From F23-B02 sp963633225 (GTDB taxonomy: Bacteria; Bacillota; Clostridia; Oscillospirales; Oscillospiraceae): DNA of 19,882 bases. This document shows, one piece after another, positions 12,684 to 19,312 of this stretch. The notes under the pieces were generated by a model. It made no database searches and was not told the DNA's origin. It worked only from the letters and a program-made list of their open reading frames with translations. Each line of letters starts with the position of its first letter. Within the stretch, counting starts at the first letter, position 1. The stretch covers positions 1 to 19,882 of the forward strand of contig CAVGXR010000016.1 in assembly GCA_963633225.1 (NCBI GenBank), in the 5' to 3' direction. The translations under genes and the position numbers were made by a program.

Positions 12684-13892
12684 CTAAGAAACAGTATGGG
12701 TAAGGAGGTAGTCGGTGAGCTTGTGGCAGTAGCTCGGCTGCATATGCACTCCGTCGGGAGATGCATCGTCGGGCAGCGAGCCGTTGACTGCAAGCGCCTC
12801 GAAGCCGTTGACGTAATAGACCTGCTTGTCGGTGCACATGCCGAGGATGCGCTCGTTGAACATATTGACCCTGTCGTTTGTGAGCATATCCGAGCTCTGC
12901 GCTGCCTTCGCGCCGACGGGCAGGATGCTTATGACGTATATCTGCGCCTCGGGATGCGTCTCACGGATGAGATCGACTATGCGTCCGTAATACTCGATAA
13001 ACTTATCGAGGTTGTACCAGCCCAGCTCGTTTATGCCGAGCATGACGTAAACCTTACCATATTTGAGGTCGTTGCGCAGTGCGTCGGCAACCGTCACCGT
13101 GCCGGAGTCTGTCTCGATATAGGGCTTTGTGAACACGTCCGCAACGTTCAGGCCGACGTGCGTGTAGACCGAGGAGTGCTCAAAGCTTGAGTAGTTCATG
13201 ATGCCCTCCATGCGCGAATCGCCGACGAAGGCCGCATCCTTGAACCACGACTCGTCCTTTGCCGCCGATTCCGGCACGGGCTGGGAATAGTCGTACTCCG
13301 GCGCGGGCGTGGGCGTAGCTTCGGGCGTGGCCGAGGGCTCGGCAGAGGGAGTGACAGAGTTTGCCGCATAGTACGCAGCCGACTCCTTCTCGACGCTGTC
13401 AGCGTCCGCGAGGAGCTCCTTCATCCTGCTCTCGATCGTCGAGGGGTCCTTGGCCACTATCATGACCGCGTAGTCGCCCTGAGTGAATATAACGGCATTC
13501 TCGAGCATCTCGACGCTCTCGGGACTGTAGAGCTCAAAGGTCTGGCGCTGCATATCGCGGCGGCTCTCGAGCGCATCGGTCAGCGTATTCATATCCGTGC
13601 CCTTGGCGGCAACGAGTACGCTTATCTCGTCCGACTTCGCGGATGAGGAATATGCTATGGCATAGTCGCGCACAACGCTCGTCTCAATGCCGTAGAAATA
13701 GTAAAATTTGTTTGTAAAGCTCTGATCGTCCGAGCCGTACAGAGTGTCTGCGTTCTCCGGCTTTGCCGAGTTCATCGTAGCCGCAATAAGATCCTTTGCC
13801 GAAACGTCTGCCGTCTTATCCCCGCCGTTATTGCATGCGCAGACCGAGAACATGCAAAGCACGGCGAGCAGCAGAGCTATAATTCTTTTCAT
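12684..13892 (-). CDS. Lipoprotein with DUF4358 domain and C-terminal SGNH hydrolase domain
   Basis: From ATG 13892 (AGGGGGAAG just upstream) the protein has 402 residues. Residues 1-19 are a lipoprotein signal with lipobox VCAC, lipidated cysteine C20. Residues about 30-150 match DUF4358 (AKDLIAATMNSA, SDEISVLVAAKG, ALESRRDMQRQTFELY), common in clostridial lipoproteins. A Pro/Thr/Ala/Glu linker follows (180-205). Residues about 215-400 are an SGNH/GDSL hydrolase: FVGDSRMEG with nucleophile S226, GINELGWYN with N288, and SPDGVHM with D380 and H383. Blocks I, III and V are intact. Such domains deacylate or deacetylate sugars, peptidoglycan or lipids outside the cell. The DUF4358-SGNH pairing suggests an anchored cell-envelope enzyme. 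It has its own promoter and is monocistronic, ending in repeat B. Confidence 0.87.
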   Translation of the reverse strand: MKRIIALLLAVLCMFSVCACNNGGDKTADVSAKDLIAATMNSAKPENADTLYGSDDQSFTNKFYYFYGIETSVVRDYAIAYSSSAKSDEISVLVAAKGTDMNTLTDALESRRDMQRQTFELYSPESVEMLENAVIFTQGDYAVMIVAKDPSTIESRMKELLADADSVEKESAAYYAANSVTPSAEPSATPEATPTPAPEYDYSQPVPESAAKDESWFKDAAFVGDSRMEGIMNYSSFEHSSVYTHVGLNVADVFTKPYIETDSGTVTVADALRNDLKYGKVYVMLGINELGWYNLDKFIEYYGRIVDLIRETHPEAQIYVISILPVGAKAAQSSDMLTNDRVNMFNERILGMCTDKQVYYVNGFEALAVNGSLPDDASPDGVHMQPSYCHKLTDYLLTHTVS

Positions 13893-13924
13893 AGCTTCCC
13901 CCTGATAATTTTCACTGTATTGAC

Positions 13925-13953
13925 AGAATAACAACCCCCGCCCTTTAAGTCAA
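13925..13953 (-). promoter_or_regulatory. Sigma-A-type promoter of the SGNH lipoprotein gene
   Basis: On the minus strand TTGACT (13953-13948), 17 nt, TATTCT (13930-13925), 32 nt before the ATG at 13892. Confidence 0.72.
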
Positions 13954-14038
13954 CATAATTCTGTTAATTCAAGAGCAAATTTTTTCACATAAAACGAAGC
14001 CCGAATTTGTGCACTTTTTTTGAAATAAAAGGAATGTA

Positions 14039-14548
14039 CTATATATTGTGTTCACTCTTCAGGAGGGTATACAAGTCCTCTCTGTTCTCGGGCGTAATGA
14101 TATATAATTCGCAGTCGGGATGACTGCGGACAGCACGCAGAAAGGGGCTGTTTCGCGCCTTCACCGAGGCGAGCACATCGTAGCGGCCCGAGAGTATTTT
14201 CATGACGGCGGCCTTGAAGCGCTCCTCGTGCTCCTCGAGCGTCCCCAGCTCGTCGAGCACGACGAGGCTGCCCTCTGGTATACCCTCGAGTATGGGCGCG
14301 GCGATGCTGCTCATGTACTCGGGGTGCCGCTCGATATCGCCGCCGCGGATGCTCATTATGACCTGCGCGTCCTCTATCCTCTCGGGCGGCTCGGAAATGT
14401 CATACAGATAGACCTTCGAAACGCCGCTGCCGTCCTCGGGCATACGCACGGTTATATAGCCGCGTGGGGCGCGGTGCATATCGGAAACGAGCCTGCGTAT
14501 CAGCGTCGATTTGCCGGAATTTATGTCTCCGCAGAGCAGAATTTTCAT
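14039..14548 (-). CDS. P-loop nucleoside-triphosphatase, THEP1/NTPase-like
   Basis: A 169-residue P-loop protein. MKILLCGDINSGKSTLIRRL holds the Walker A motif (G7 to T15) and SLVVLDELGTLEEHEERF the Walker B (D99, E100) with the E-x-x-x-x pattern seen in the THEP1/YcfH-type nucleoside-triphosphatase family (PF03266). AQVIMSIRGGD and GRYDVLASVKARNSPFLRAV resemble that family too. Known members hydrolyse NTPs in vitro but the physiological role is unknown; a role in loading or regulating a partner enzyme is possible. CAGGAGA lies 7 nt before ATG 14548, preferred over an upstream start at 14575. It is divergent from the cyclodeaminase gene and driven by a consensus promoter located in that gene's leader. 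Confidence 0.8.
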   Translation of the reverse strand: MKILLCGDINSGKSTLIRRLVSDMHRAPRGYITVRMPEDGSGVSKVYLYDISEPPERIEDAQVIMSIRGGDIERHPEYMSSIAAPILEGIPEGSLVVLDELGTLEEHEERFKAAVMKILSGRYDVLASVKARNSPFLRAVRSHPDCELYIITPENREDLYTLLKSEHNI

Positions 14549-14599
14549 TTTGCGTTCTCCTGTTGCAAATATCAAAAAATTGTTGTATTATTAACTAAA

Positions 14600-14628
14600 A
14601 TTATATGACTGATATTTTCACTTGTCAA
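14600..14628 (-). promoter_or_regulatory. Perfect consensus sigma-A promoter of the NTPase gene
   Basis: On the minus strand TTGACA (14628-14623), exactly 17 nt, TATAAT (14605-14600), about 52 nt before the ATG at 14548. It lies between possible plus-strand promoter elements (TTGTTG 14580-14585, 16 nt, TATATG 14602-14607) and the ribosome binding site AAGGAAG (14633-14639) of the divergent gene, so the -10 elements would overlap. Confidence 0.85.
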
Positions 14629-14646
14629 ACGAAAGGAAGCTGTAAC

Positions 14647-15273
14647 ATGGCAGAAAAAATCAACATCGGAGATCTCATGGTTGAGAGCTATTCGGACAAG
14701 ACCCTCAAGGACTACTCCGCGATGATAGCAGACAGCAAAAGCGTTTTCGGCCTCGGCTCTGCCGCGGCGGGCTCGTCGATGTGCGCTGCGTCCATGGCGC
14801 TGCGCGCCCTGCGCATGACGGGGAGCGAGGATGCGGATATGCTGCACGCCGAGCAGGACACGGAAAAGCTGCGCGTTTATTTCCTGCACCTGATCGACGA
14901 GGAGAACAAGGCAAAAAAGCCGCTTGAAAAGCAGCTTGCAAAGGAAAGCCCCGACGAGGCCGAGCTCGAGGCTGCCTACCGCACGGCCTGCTGCATCATC
15001 GACGAGGTGTTCTATATGTCCATCCGCCTTATCGAAACGCTCGAGCCCGTAGCCGCTAAGCTGAGCGCCGCAGCCGCGCCCTTTGCCTCGGCAGCGGTCC
15101 ACTTTGCCAAGTGCGCAATGGACGCTGTTCGCATCCAGAAGGCCGCGTATTCGACGAAGATGAACGAGCCGGTGTTCGCGCACACGACAAAGCGCGAGCC
15201 CGAGATAGCGATCGAGAACAACCGGGAGCTCTTTGACGGCCTTATCGCAAGTCTTGAAGCAAAGATCGGCTGA
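14647..15273 (+). CDS. Cyclodeaminase/cyclohydrolase-family protein (FchA/FtcD C-terminal-like)
   Basis: The 208-residue, mostly helical protein fits the formiminotransferase-cyclodeaminase family (PF04961): an N-terminal helix, the Gly/Ala-rich turn FGLGSAAAGSSMCAASMALR (corresponding to the usual PGGGSVAA region), a central helix with EENKAKKPLEKQLA, and a C-terminal KMNEPVFAHTTKREPEIAIE stretch. Family members act on methenyl- or formimino-tetrahydrofolate in the cytosol. Here the GGGS is GLGS, so activity is less certain. Start ATG 14647 follows AAGGAAG by 7 nt. It is monocistronic with a terminator at 15294, divergent from the NTPase and convergent with the reductase pair. Confidence 0.8.
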   Translation: MAEKINIGDLMVESYSDKTLKDYSAMIADSKSVFGLGSAAAGSSMCAASMALRALRMTGSEDADMLHAEQDTEKLRVYFLHLIDEENKAKKPLEKQLAKESPDEAELEAAYRTACCIIDEVFYMSIRLIETLEPVAAKLSAAAAPFASAAVHFAKCAMDAVRIQKAAYSTKMNEPVFAHTTKREPEIAIENNRELFDGLIASLEAKIG

Positions 15274-15293
15274 TAAACGAACATAAACGCATT

Positions 15294-15320
15294 AACTCCC
15301 CGACCGCCGGCCGGGGAGTT
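15294..15320 (+). terminator. Rho-independent terminator of the cyclodeaminase-like gene
   Basis: AACTCCCCG (15294-15302) pairs with CGGGGAGTT (15312-15320); the loop is GC-rich and TTTTC follows. It lies 20 nt after the stop codon. Confidence 0.85.
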
Positions 15321-15343
15321 TTCAGTCATATGCAAAGCCGCAG

Positions 15344-15547
15344 ACTTTCATGTCAGGAAAGCCTCGCAGAGTTTGCGCCCGCAGGCGCAAACAAAGTTCA
15401 ATTCATTTTCTCCGGCGGCGTGTACGTCGGAGAAAATACTTCTCGGCTCGCAAACGTGCGAGCTGTGCGCCAAAGGTGCTCAGCGAGTGCGCTGCAGCGA
15501 GCCGCAGAGTTTTCAAACGAGAGCCCAACAAAGCGGCTCTCGTTTGA
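15344..15547. repeat. Array of consecutive hairpins in the intergenic region
   Basis: Between two convergent genes there are four or more perfect stems in a row: GTTTGCGCC/GGCGCAAAC (15371-15392), ATTTTCTCCG/CGGAGAAAAT (15405-15437), GCTCGCA/TGCGAGC (15446-15463) and TCAAACGAGAGCC/GGCTCTCGTTTGA (15513-15547), plus a weaker CTTTC/GAAAG (15345-15361). CGCAGAGTTT or a close form precedes hairpins at 15339, 15364 and 15503. Open frames cross the array on the plus strand but lack ribosome binding sites and look like noise. Confidence 0.85.
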
Positions 15548-15551
15548 TGTT

Positions 15552-15581
15552 AAAATCTCCCGTCCGCAGACGGGAGATTTT
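15552..15581. terminator. Bidirectional Rho-independent terminator after the reductase genes
   Basis: AAAATCTCCCGTC (15552-15564) pairs perfectly with GACGGGAGATTTT (15569-15581) around CGCA. With A- and T-tracts on both sides it works in both directions and lies 11 nt after the minus-strand reductase stop at 15593. Confidence 0.88.
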
Positions 15582-15592
15582 CATTGCATAAA

Positions 15593-16636
15593 TTACTTGC
15601 CGAGGTGGAAGGCGTTGCCGTCCTTGTCCTGGAAGTACTGGTTTGCGTAGTTGTCCTGGATGCAGTGCACGACCTTGGTGAGGATGTCGCAGGTCGGGGT
15701 TGCAATGCCGAGCTCCTTGCCGTACTCAGCGATCTTGCCGTTGAGAACGTCGATCTCGGTCTGGCGCTGATGGAACAGTGCGTCCTGGCACATGGAGGGG
15801 TAGTAGTCGCCGATGTTGGTTACGATGTCGGCGTGGTCGTGAGCGATGAACTCATCGGCGTTCATGGGAACACCCTTTGCGGTAGCGACAGCGCAGGTCT
15901 CGCGGATAACGCCGTGGAACAGCTGCTGGCCCCAAGGATCAGCCTCGACCTCGCTGATCTTCAGACGAAGAACTGCGCAGACGGTGTTGACGGTTGCATT
16001 GACGCAGACCTTTTTCCAGATGAACTTGTAGATGTTGTTGTCGGTACCCGGCTCGCCGTCGCGCCAGTATGCATCGCAGCCGCCCTCGCGGTAGCACTTG
16101 AGCATCTCTGCGCATGCAGCATCGTTGAGCTCGCTTCTGACAGCGCCGCCGAAGTTCATCTGAACGCCGCCGGCAGGAGTGGATACGCAGTGGCCGGGCT
16201 CGGGCAGTGCGGTGCCGAGAACGCCGGAGCCGATGATGCAGCGCTCCTTCGGGAATACCTTGAAGAGGTTGTCATCGTTGCCGAGGCCGTTGATGAGGGA
16301 AACAGCGACGGTGTTGTCGCCTACGACGGGCAGGGAGTCCTGAATGGCCTGCTCGAGCTGGGTCGCCTTGGTCATGTAGATGATGACATCGACCTTGCCC
16401 TCAGCCTCTGCTGCTGCGGTGGAGCTGGTGTAGGTGCGGAAGCCCTTGAGCTGGTAGTTGTAATCGGTGTAGGCGCCGTTCTCCTCCTGATGGATGGTGA
16501 AAAGCATACCGTCGGCTGCGACCTTGTTCATATGTGCCTCATAGCGGTCGATGAGGATCATGTCTGCGCCGCCCTTTTTCAGGTAAGAAGCAAAAACGCT
16601 GCCTGCTGCGCCGGAACCATACATTGCAATTTTCAT
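15593..16636 (-). CDS. Ketopantoate reductase (PanE/ApbA)-family protein, paralogue 1
   Basis: A 347-residue NAD(P)-dependent reductase. MKIAMYGSGAAGSVFASYL is the dinucleotide-binding start (GxGxxG), KVDVIIYMTKATQ follows the second strand, and the C-terminal ApbA_C domain has FIWKKVCVNATVNTVCAVLR (catalytic-type K208/K209, N217) and YYPSMCQDALFHQRQTEIDV (S281, E294). All key residues of the family are present, so it should be active on a 2-oxoacid or related substrate; pantoate synthesis is doubtful because no other pantothenate gene is here. It lies 28 bp after paralogue 2 with AAGGAGAC upstream. It has a loop insertion (residues 50-63) and a longer C-terminus than paralogue 2. Ile is coded by ATC or ATT only, with no ATA, unlike its neighbours, suggesting high expression. 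Confidence 0.9.
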   Translation of the reverse strand: MKIAMYGSGAAGSVFASYLKKGGADMILIDRYEAHMNKVAADGMLFTIHQEENGAYTDYNYQLKGFRTYTSSTAAAEAEGKVDVIIYMTKATQLEQAIQDSLPVVGDNTVAVSLINGLGNDDNLFKVFPKERCIIGSGVLGTALPEPGHCVSTPAGGVQMNFGGAVRSELNDAACAEMLKCYREGGCDAYWRDGEPGTDNNIYKFIWKKVCVNATVNTVCAVLRLKISEVEADPWGQQLFHGVIRETCAVATAKGVPMNADEFIAHDHADIVTNIGDYYPSMCQDALFHQRQTEIDVLNGKIAEYGKELGIATPTCDILTKVVHCIQDNYANQYFQDKDGNAFHLGK

Positions 16637-16664
16637 TGTTATTGTCTCCTTAAATAAGAATATT

Positions 16665-17618
16665 TTATTTTTCGCAATACTGCTTGTCGTAGTTTTGCTG
16701 TATTGTCTGTATCATGAGCGTCAGCGCCTCGTTGACGGGGGTGGGGATGCCAAGCTCGCGTCCGTAGCGCACTATTGCGCCGTTCAGGAGCCCGACCTCG
16801 GTCTGACGCCGGTGGATGAGCACATCCTGTGCCATGGAGGGATAGTATTTCGCAAAGCCCTCTCTGAGTCTTTCCAGCTCCTCGAGCATTTCCTCCCAGA
16901 GGTCAACGCCCGTGAGCGCCTTTGCTACCGCACAGCCCTCGGCCCATACGCTTTTTATAAGCTGCCTGCCCGTCTCGCAGTCGAGCATCGGGCCGACCTT
17001 GAGCCGCGTGAGCGCCGACAGTGTGTTGTAGCCGCTGTTTGATATCGCCTTTTTCCACACGAAGGGGCGGATATCCTTTTCAAAGCTCGTCAGGCAGCCG
17101 CCGTCACAGAAGCACTTTTCGAGCGCCTTGCCGGCCTTTTCGGAAACGGGGTCGTTTTCAGCTGCGCCGAAGCGCATGATAACGCCGCTTTCCGGCTTTG
17201 AAACGCATTTGCCCGGCTCTGGCAGCTCGGTGCCTATCGTGCCGAAGCCATAGAGTATTCTGTCCGCAGGGACGTACTTTTTAAGCACATCGTCGTTGCC
17301 GATGCCGTTTTGCAGCGAGACAACGACCGTTTCCCTGCCTATGCTGGGCAGCACCGAGGGCATGATGCCGTCGGTCTGCGTGGCCTTGACCATGAGGATC
17401 ACCATGTCCATAGAGCCGATATCCTCGGCGGAGTAGGCTGTGTGAAAGCCCTTGAGGAGCTCCTCGCCGGAGGGTGTGACGAAGGTCATGCCTTCCTCGG
17501 CGACCTTGTCCATGTGTGCCTTGTAGCGGTCAACGAGCCAGAGCTCTGCGCCGCCCTTATTAAGATATGAAGCGAAAACGCTGCCGGCAGCGCCGGAGCC
17601 TATCATGGCTATTTTCAT
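16665..17618 (-). CDS. Ketopantoate reductase (PanE/ApbA)-family protein, paralogue 2
   Basis: A 317-residue paralogue of the gene that follows it. MKIAMIGSGAAGSVFASYL, MDMVILMVKATQ, SLQNGIGNDD, then RPFVWKKAISNSGYNTLSAL (K189/K190, N198) and YYPSMAQDVLIHRRQTEVGL (S261, E274) show an intact Rossmann domain and C-terminal catalytic domain. Length is typical of PanE. The two proteins are similar over their entire length, pointing to tandem duplication followed by divergence; they could act on different substrates or as a heteromer. The ATG follows AGGTGAAC by about 7 nt, and that site is directly downstream of a 15-bp hairpin, so read-through from the YkvI gene would place the hairpin in the leader. 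No separate promoter is evident. Confidence 0.9.
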   Translation of the reverse strand: MKIAMIGSGAAGSVFASYLNKGGAELWLVDRYKAHMDKVAEEGMTFVTPSGEELLKGFHTAYSAEDIGSMDMVILMVKATQTDGIMPSVLPSIGRETVVVSLQNGIGNDDVLKKYVPADRILYGFGTIGTELPEPGKCVSKPESGVIMRFGAAENDPVSEKAGKALEKCFCDGGCLTSFEKDIRPFVWKKAISNSGYNTLSALTRLKVGPMLDCETGRQLIKSVWAEGCAVAKALTGVDLWEEMLEELERLREGFAKYYPSMAQDVLIHRRQTEVGLLNGAIVRYGRELGIPTPVNEALTLMIQTIQQNYDKQYCEK

Positions 17619-17631
17619 AACTGTTCACCTG

Positions 17632-17665
17632 TTCAAACACCACCGGAAAGCCGGTGGTGTTTGAA
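17632..17665 (-). terminator. 15-bp perfect hairpin between the YkvI-type gene and the reductases
   Basis: TTCAAACACCACCGG (17632-17646) pairs with CCGGTGGTGTTTGAA (17651-17665) around a 4-base loop. It is 12 nt after the YkvI stop and its far side ends just before the reductase ribosome binding site. No T-run follows on the minus strand, so it may be a partial terminator, a processing site or a 3' end protector. Confidence 0.65.
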
Positions 17666-17676
17666 TGTAAGTCTGA

Positions 17677-18882
17677 TTATTCGAGCTCTGCCTTCTTCTC
17701 AGCCTCGAGCTTCTTGACCTTGGGGACACCCCAGACAAGCACGGGGATGAAGATTACGAGGATGGCGTAGTAGCCGTCGTAGCCGTAGGCGTACTTGATG
17801 ATGTTGCCGAGGCCGAGCAGGGAGATCGCAAAGCAGATAGCGATGACGATAACACCGACGATAACGCCGCGGACCTTCTCGTTCTTGATGGTGTTGGGCA
17901 TGCAGTGACCCTGGAAGCGCTGGATCATGGTGAAGACCAGAGTGACGCTGGTGGATACGAAGGCGCTGAAAAGCAGGATGCTGAAGATGGCCATCAGCCA
18001 CTTGATGCCGACGAGGGTCAGAACGGTCTGGTTGGGGATGCCGGATGCTGCGGTGGTGAAGCCCTCAACGCCTGCACCCTGAAGTGCGGCAAGGAGCGGA
18101 TACCAACGGGAGAGCATTGCAGCGGATGCTGCCAGAGCGCCGCCGTTCATGAGCCAGCCGAGGATGTTTGCGCGCTTGATGCCCTTGAGGGTCAGGCCCT
18201 CGCCTGCTGCGATCATTGCGGGGATGGAAACGCACTGGAATGCTGCGTAAACAAGAACGCCGCGCCAGACCGCTTCGGCGGGGTTGGATACATAGCTGGC
18301 TGCCTCGATGCTGTTCTGAGCAAGCAGGTTTGCGCTGATGCTGTCGAAATCTGCGGCAAAGCCGGCGATGACGACGACTGCGGTGGAGATGAGGATTGCG
18401 ATGGAAAGAACGGTGGAAGCTGCGATAACGAGCTTTACGCCGAAAATGCTCAGGATTATGAGGACTGCAACGATGATGAGGTTAAAGATGAGCTTGTTTG
18501 CGGTCACGGAATAGTCGATGCCGAAGAAGTTTGCAAGAACCTCGCCTGCACCGGCAACTGCCGCCGCGACTGCTGCAAGCAGAATGACGATGTAGAATAT
18601 CTCAAAGAGAACCTCCATCCAGGGCTTCGGATACAGAGCCGAGAAGGTGTCCTTATAGTTGGTAAAGCCGTTGAGCTTTGCAAACTTCATAACGGTATAC
18701 ATTACCCATGCGAGTATGCCCATTGCTATAATGGGGAGAACTGCGGCCCACATGCCGTATTCTGCAAAATAACTTACTACCTGGTTGCCGGAGGCGAAGC
18801 CGCCGCCTACGTGGGTGCCGAACCACACGGAAGCTACGGTAAACGCGGCCGCCCATGTGCCCTTGGCTGCTTTGTTGTTCAT
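17677..18882 (-). CDS. YkvI-family membrane transporter
   Basis: A 401-residue protein with about eleven hydrophobic helices and the YkvI-family start FTVASVWFGTHVGGGFASGN, where the GGGFASG break in helix 1 resembles the sodium or substrate site of the LeuT-fold (APC/SSS) superfamily. SIPAMIAAGEGL and LGLGNIIKYAYGYDGYYAIL are further family segments. Function is not established for the family; uptake of an amino acid or small organic acid coupled to an ion is likely. It is first in line before the two reductases on the same strand, separated by a hairpin, so it may import their substrate. AAAGGAGAG precedes the ATG by about 6 nt. The C-terminus is short and charged. Confidence 0.88.
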   Translation of the reverse strand: MNNKAAKGTWAAAFTVASVWFGTHVGGGFASGNQVVSYFAEYGMWAAVLPIIAMGILAWVMYTVMKFAKLNGFTNYKDTFSALYPKPWMEVLFEIFYIVILLAAVAAAVAGAGEVLANFFGIDYSVTANKLIFNLIIVAVLIILSIFGVKLVIAASTVLSIAILISTAVVVIAGFAADFDSISANLLAQNSIEAASYVSNPAEAVWRGVLVYAAFQCVSIPAMIAAGEGLTLKGIKRANILGWLMNGGALAASAAMLSRWYPLLAALQGAGVEGFTTAASGIPNQTVLTLVGIKWLMAIFSILLFSAFVSTSVTLVFTMIQRFQGHCMPNTIKNEKVRGVIVGVIVIAICFAISLLGLGNIIKYAYGYDGYYAILVIFIPVLVWGVPKVKKLEAEKKAELE

Positions 18883-19039
18883 AATTGACTCTCCTTTTTT
18901 CTAAGTCTCTTCTTTATATAACATTGCCTGTTCCGCGCTCCGGCTCCTCTACCTCGGCGCAGAATATCAGGTTCATGCACACATTCAGTGCAGCAAAAAA
19001 GCCTGCGGCATTTTTGTTACACTTCATAATAAACGCCAC

Positions 19040-19182
19040 ATTTTTTGTGAAGCCTGCGCTTCACAAAAAATCTCGCTACGCTCGTCAAAAAGTCCTGACG
19101 GACGTTTTTGATGGCTATAATCCAACTTGAGGCGGGTCTTGCCCCCTCAAGCTCCCCCGCTGCGCGGTTATCTTTACGCAGC
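19040..19182. repeat. Second array of consecutive hairpins
   Basis: ATTTTTTGTGAAG/CTTCACAAAAAAT (19040-19071, 13 perfect pairs), then TCAAAAAGTCC against GGACGTTTTTGA (about 19085-19111, one bulge), CTTGAGG/CCTCAAG with GGG/CCC inside (19126-19151) and GCTGCG/CGCAGC (19159-19182). The stems are unrelated in sequence but follow each other closely, as in the 15344-15581 region. The first could act as a bidirectional terminator. Confidence 0.75.
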
Positions 19183-19255
19183 AGCATGGATTTTGACAGC
19201 TTTAACAGCTCTCTATAACAATTCTAACATTTTTCTTCCTTTAAAGCCAAAACGA

Positions 19256-19312
19256 AGCCCATTCTGACCCGAAGAAACGCTTCTTCAAAACACTTCCTCG
19301 GGCAATAGGGCT
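19256..19312 (+). other. Candidate structured RNA or operator region
   Basis: AGCCCATT (19256-19263) can pair with AATAGGGCT (19304-19312, one bulge), enclosing CCCGA/TCGGG (19268-19272 with 19298-19302) and AGAA/TTCT with an ACGC loop (19273-19284). A perfect TGCCGCGGCA palindrome follows near 19331-19342. It lies far upstream (about 480 nt) of the next gene and does not match a riboswitch I know. Confidence 0.3.

Noticed and set aside
15330..15650. Small plus-strand open frames across the hairpin array
   Set aside because: Several frames are open at once, none has a ribosome binding site, and the sequence is explained by inverted repeats.
15584..16657. Plus-strand open frame of 357 codons opposite ketopantoate reductase paralogue 1
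   Set aside because: It mirrors the GC-rich third positions of the true gene; no family features, no ribosome binding site, and it starts inside the terminator-side sequence.
15593..17618. Naming the two reductases panE
   Set aside because: The fold and catalytic residues fit, but there is no pantothenate context and the family includes other 2-oxoacid reductases, so a gene symbol would overstate the evidence.
17905..18888. Plus-strand open frame of 327 codons opposite the YkvI-family gene
   Set aside because: Cys/Asp/Gly-rich shadow translation of a membrane protein gene; no start signals.
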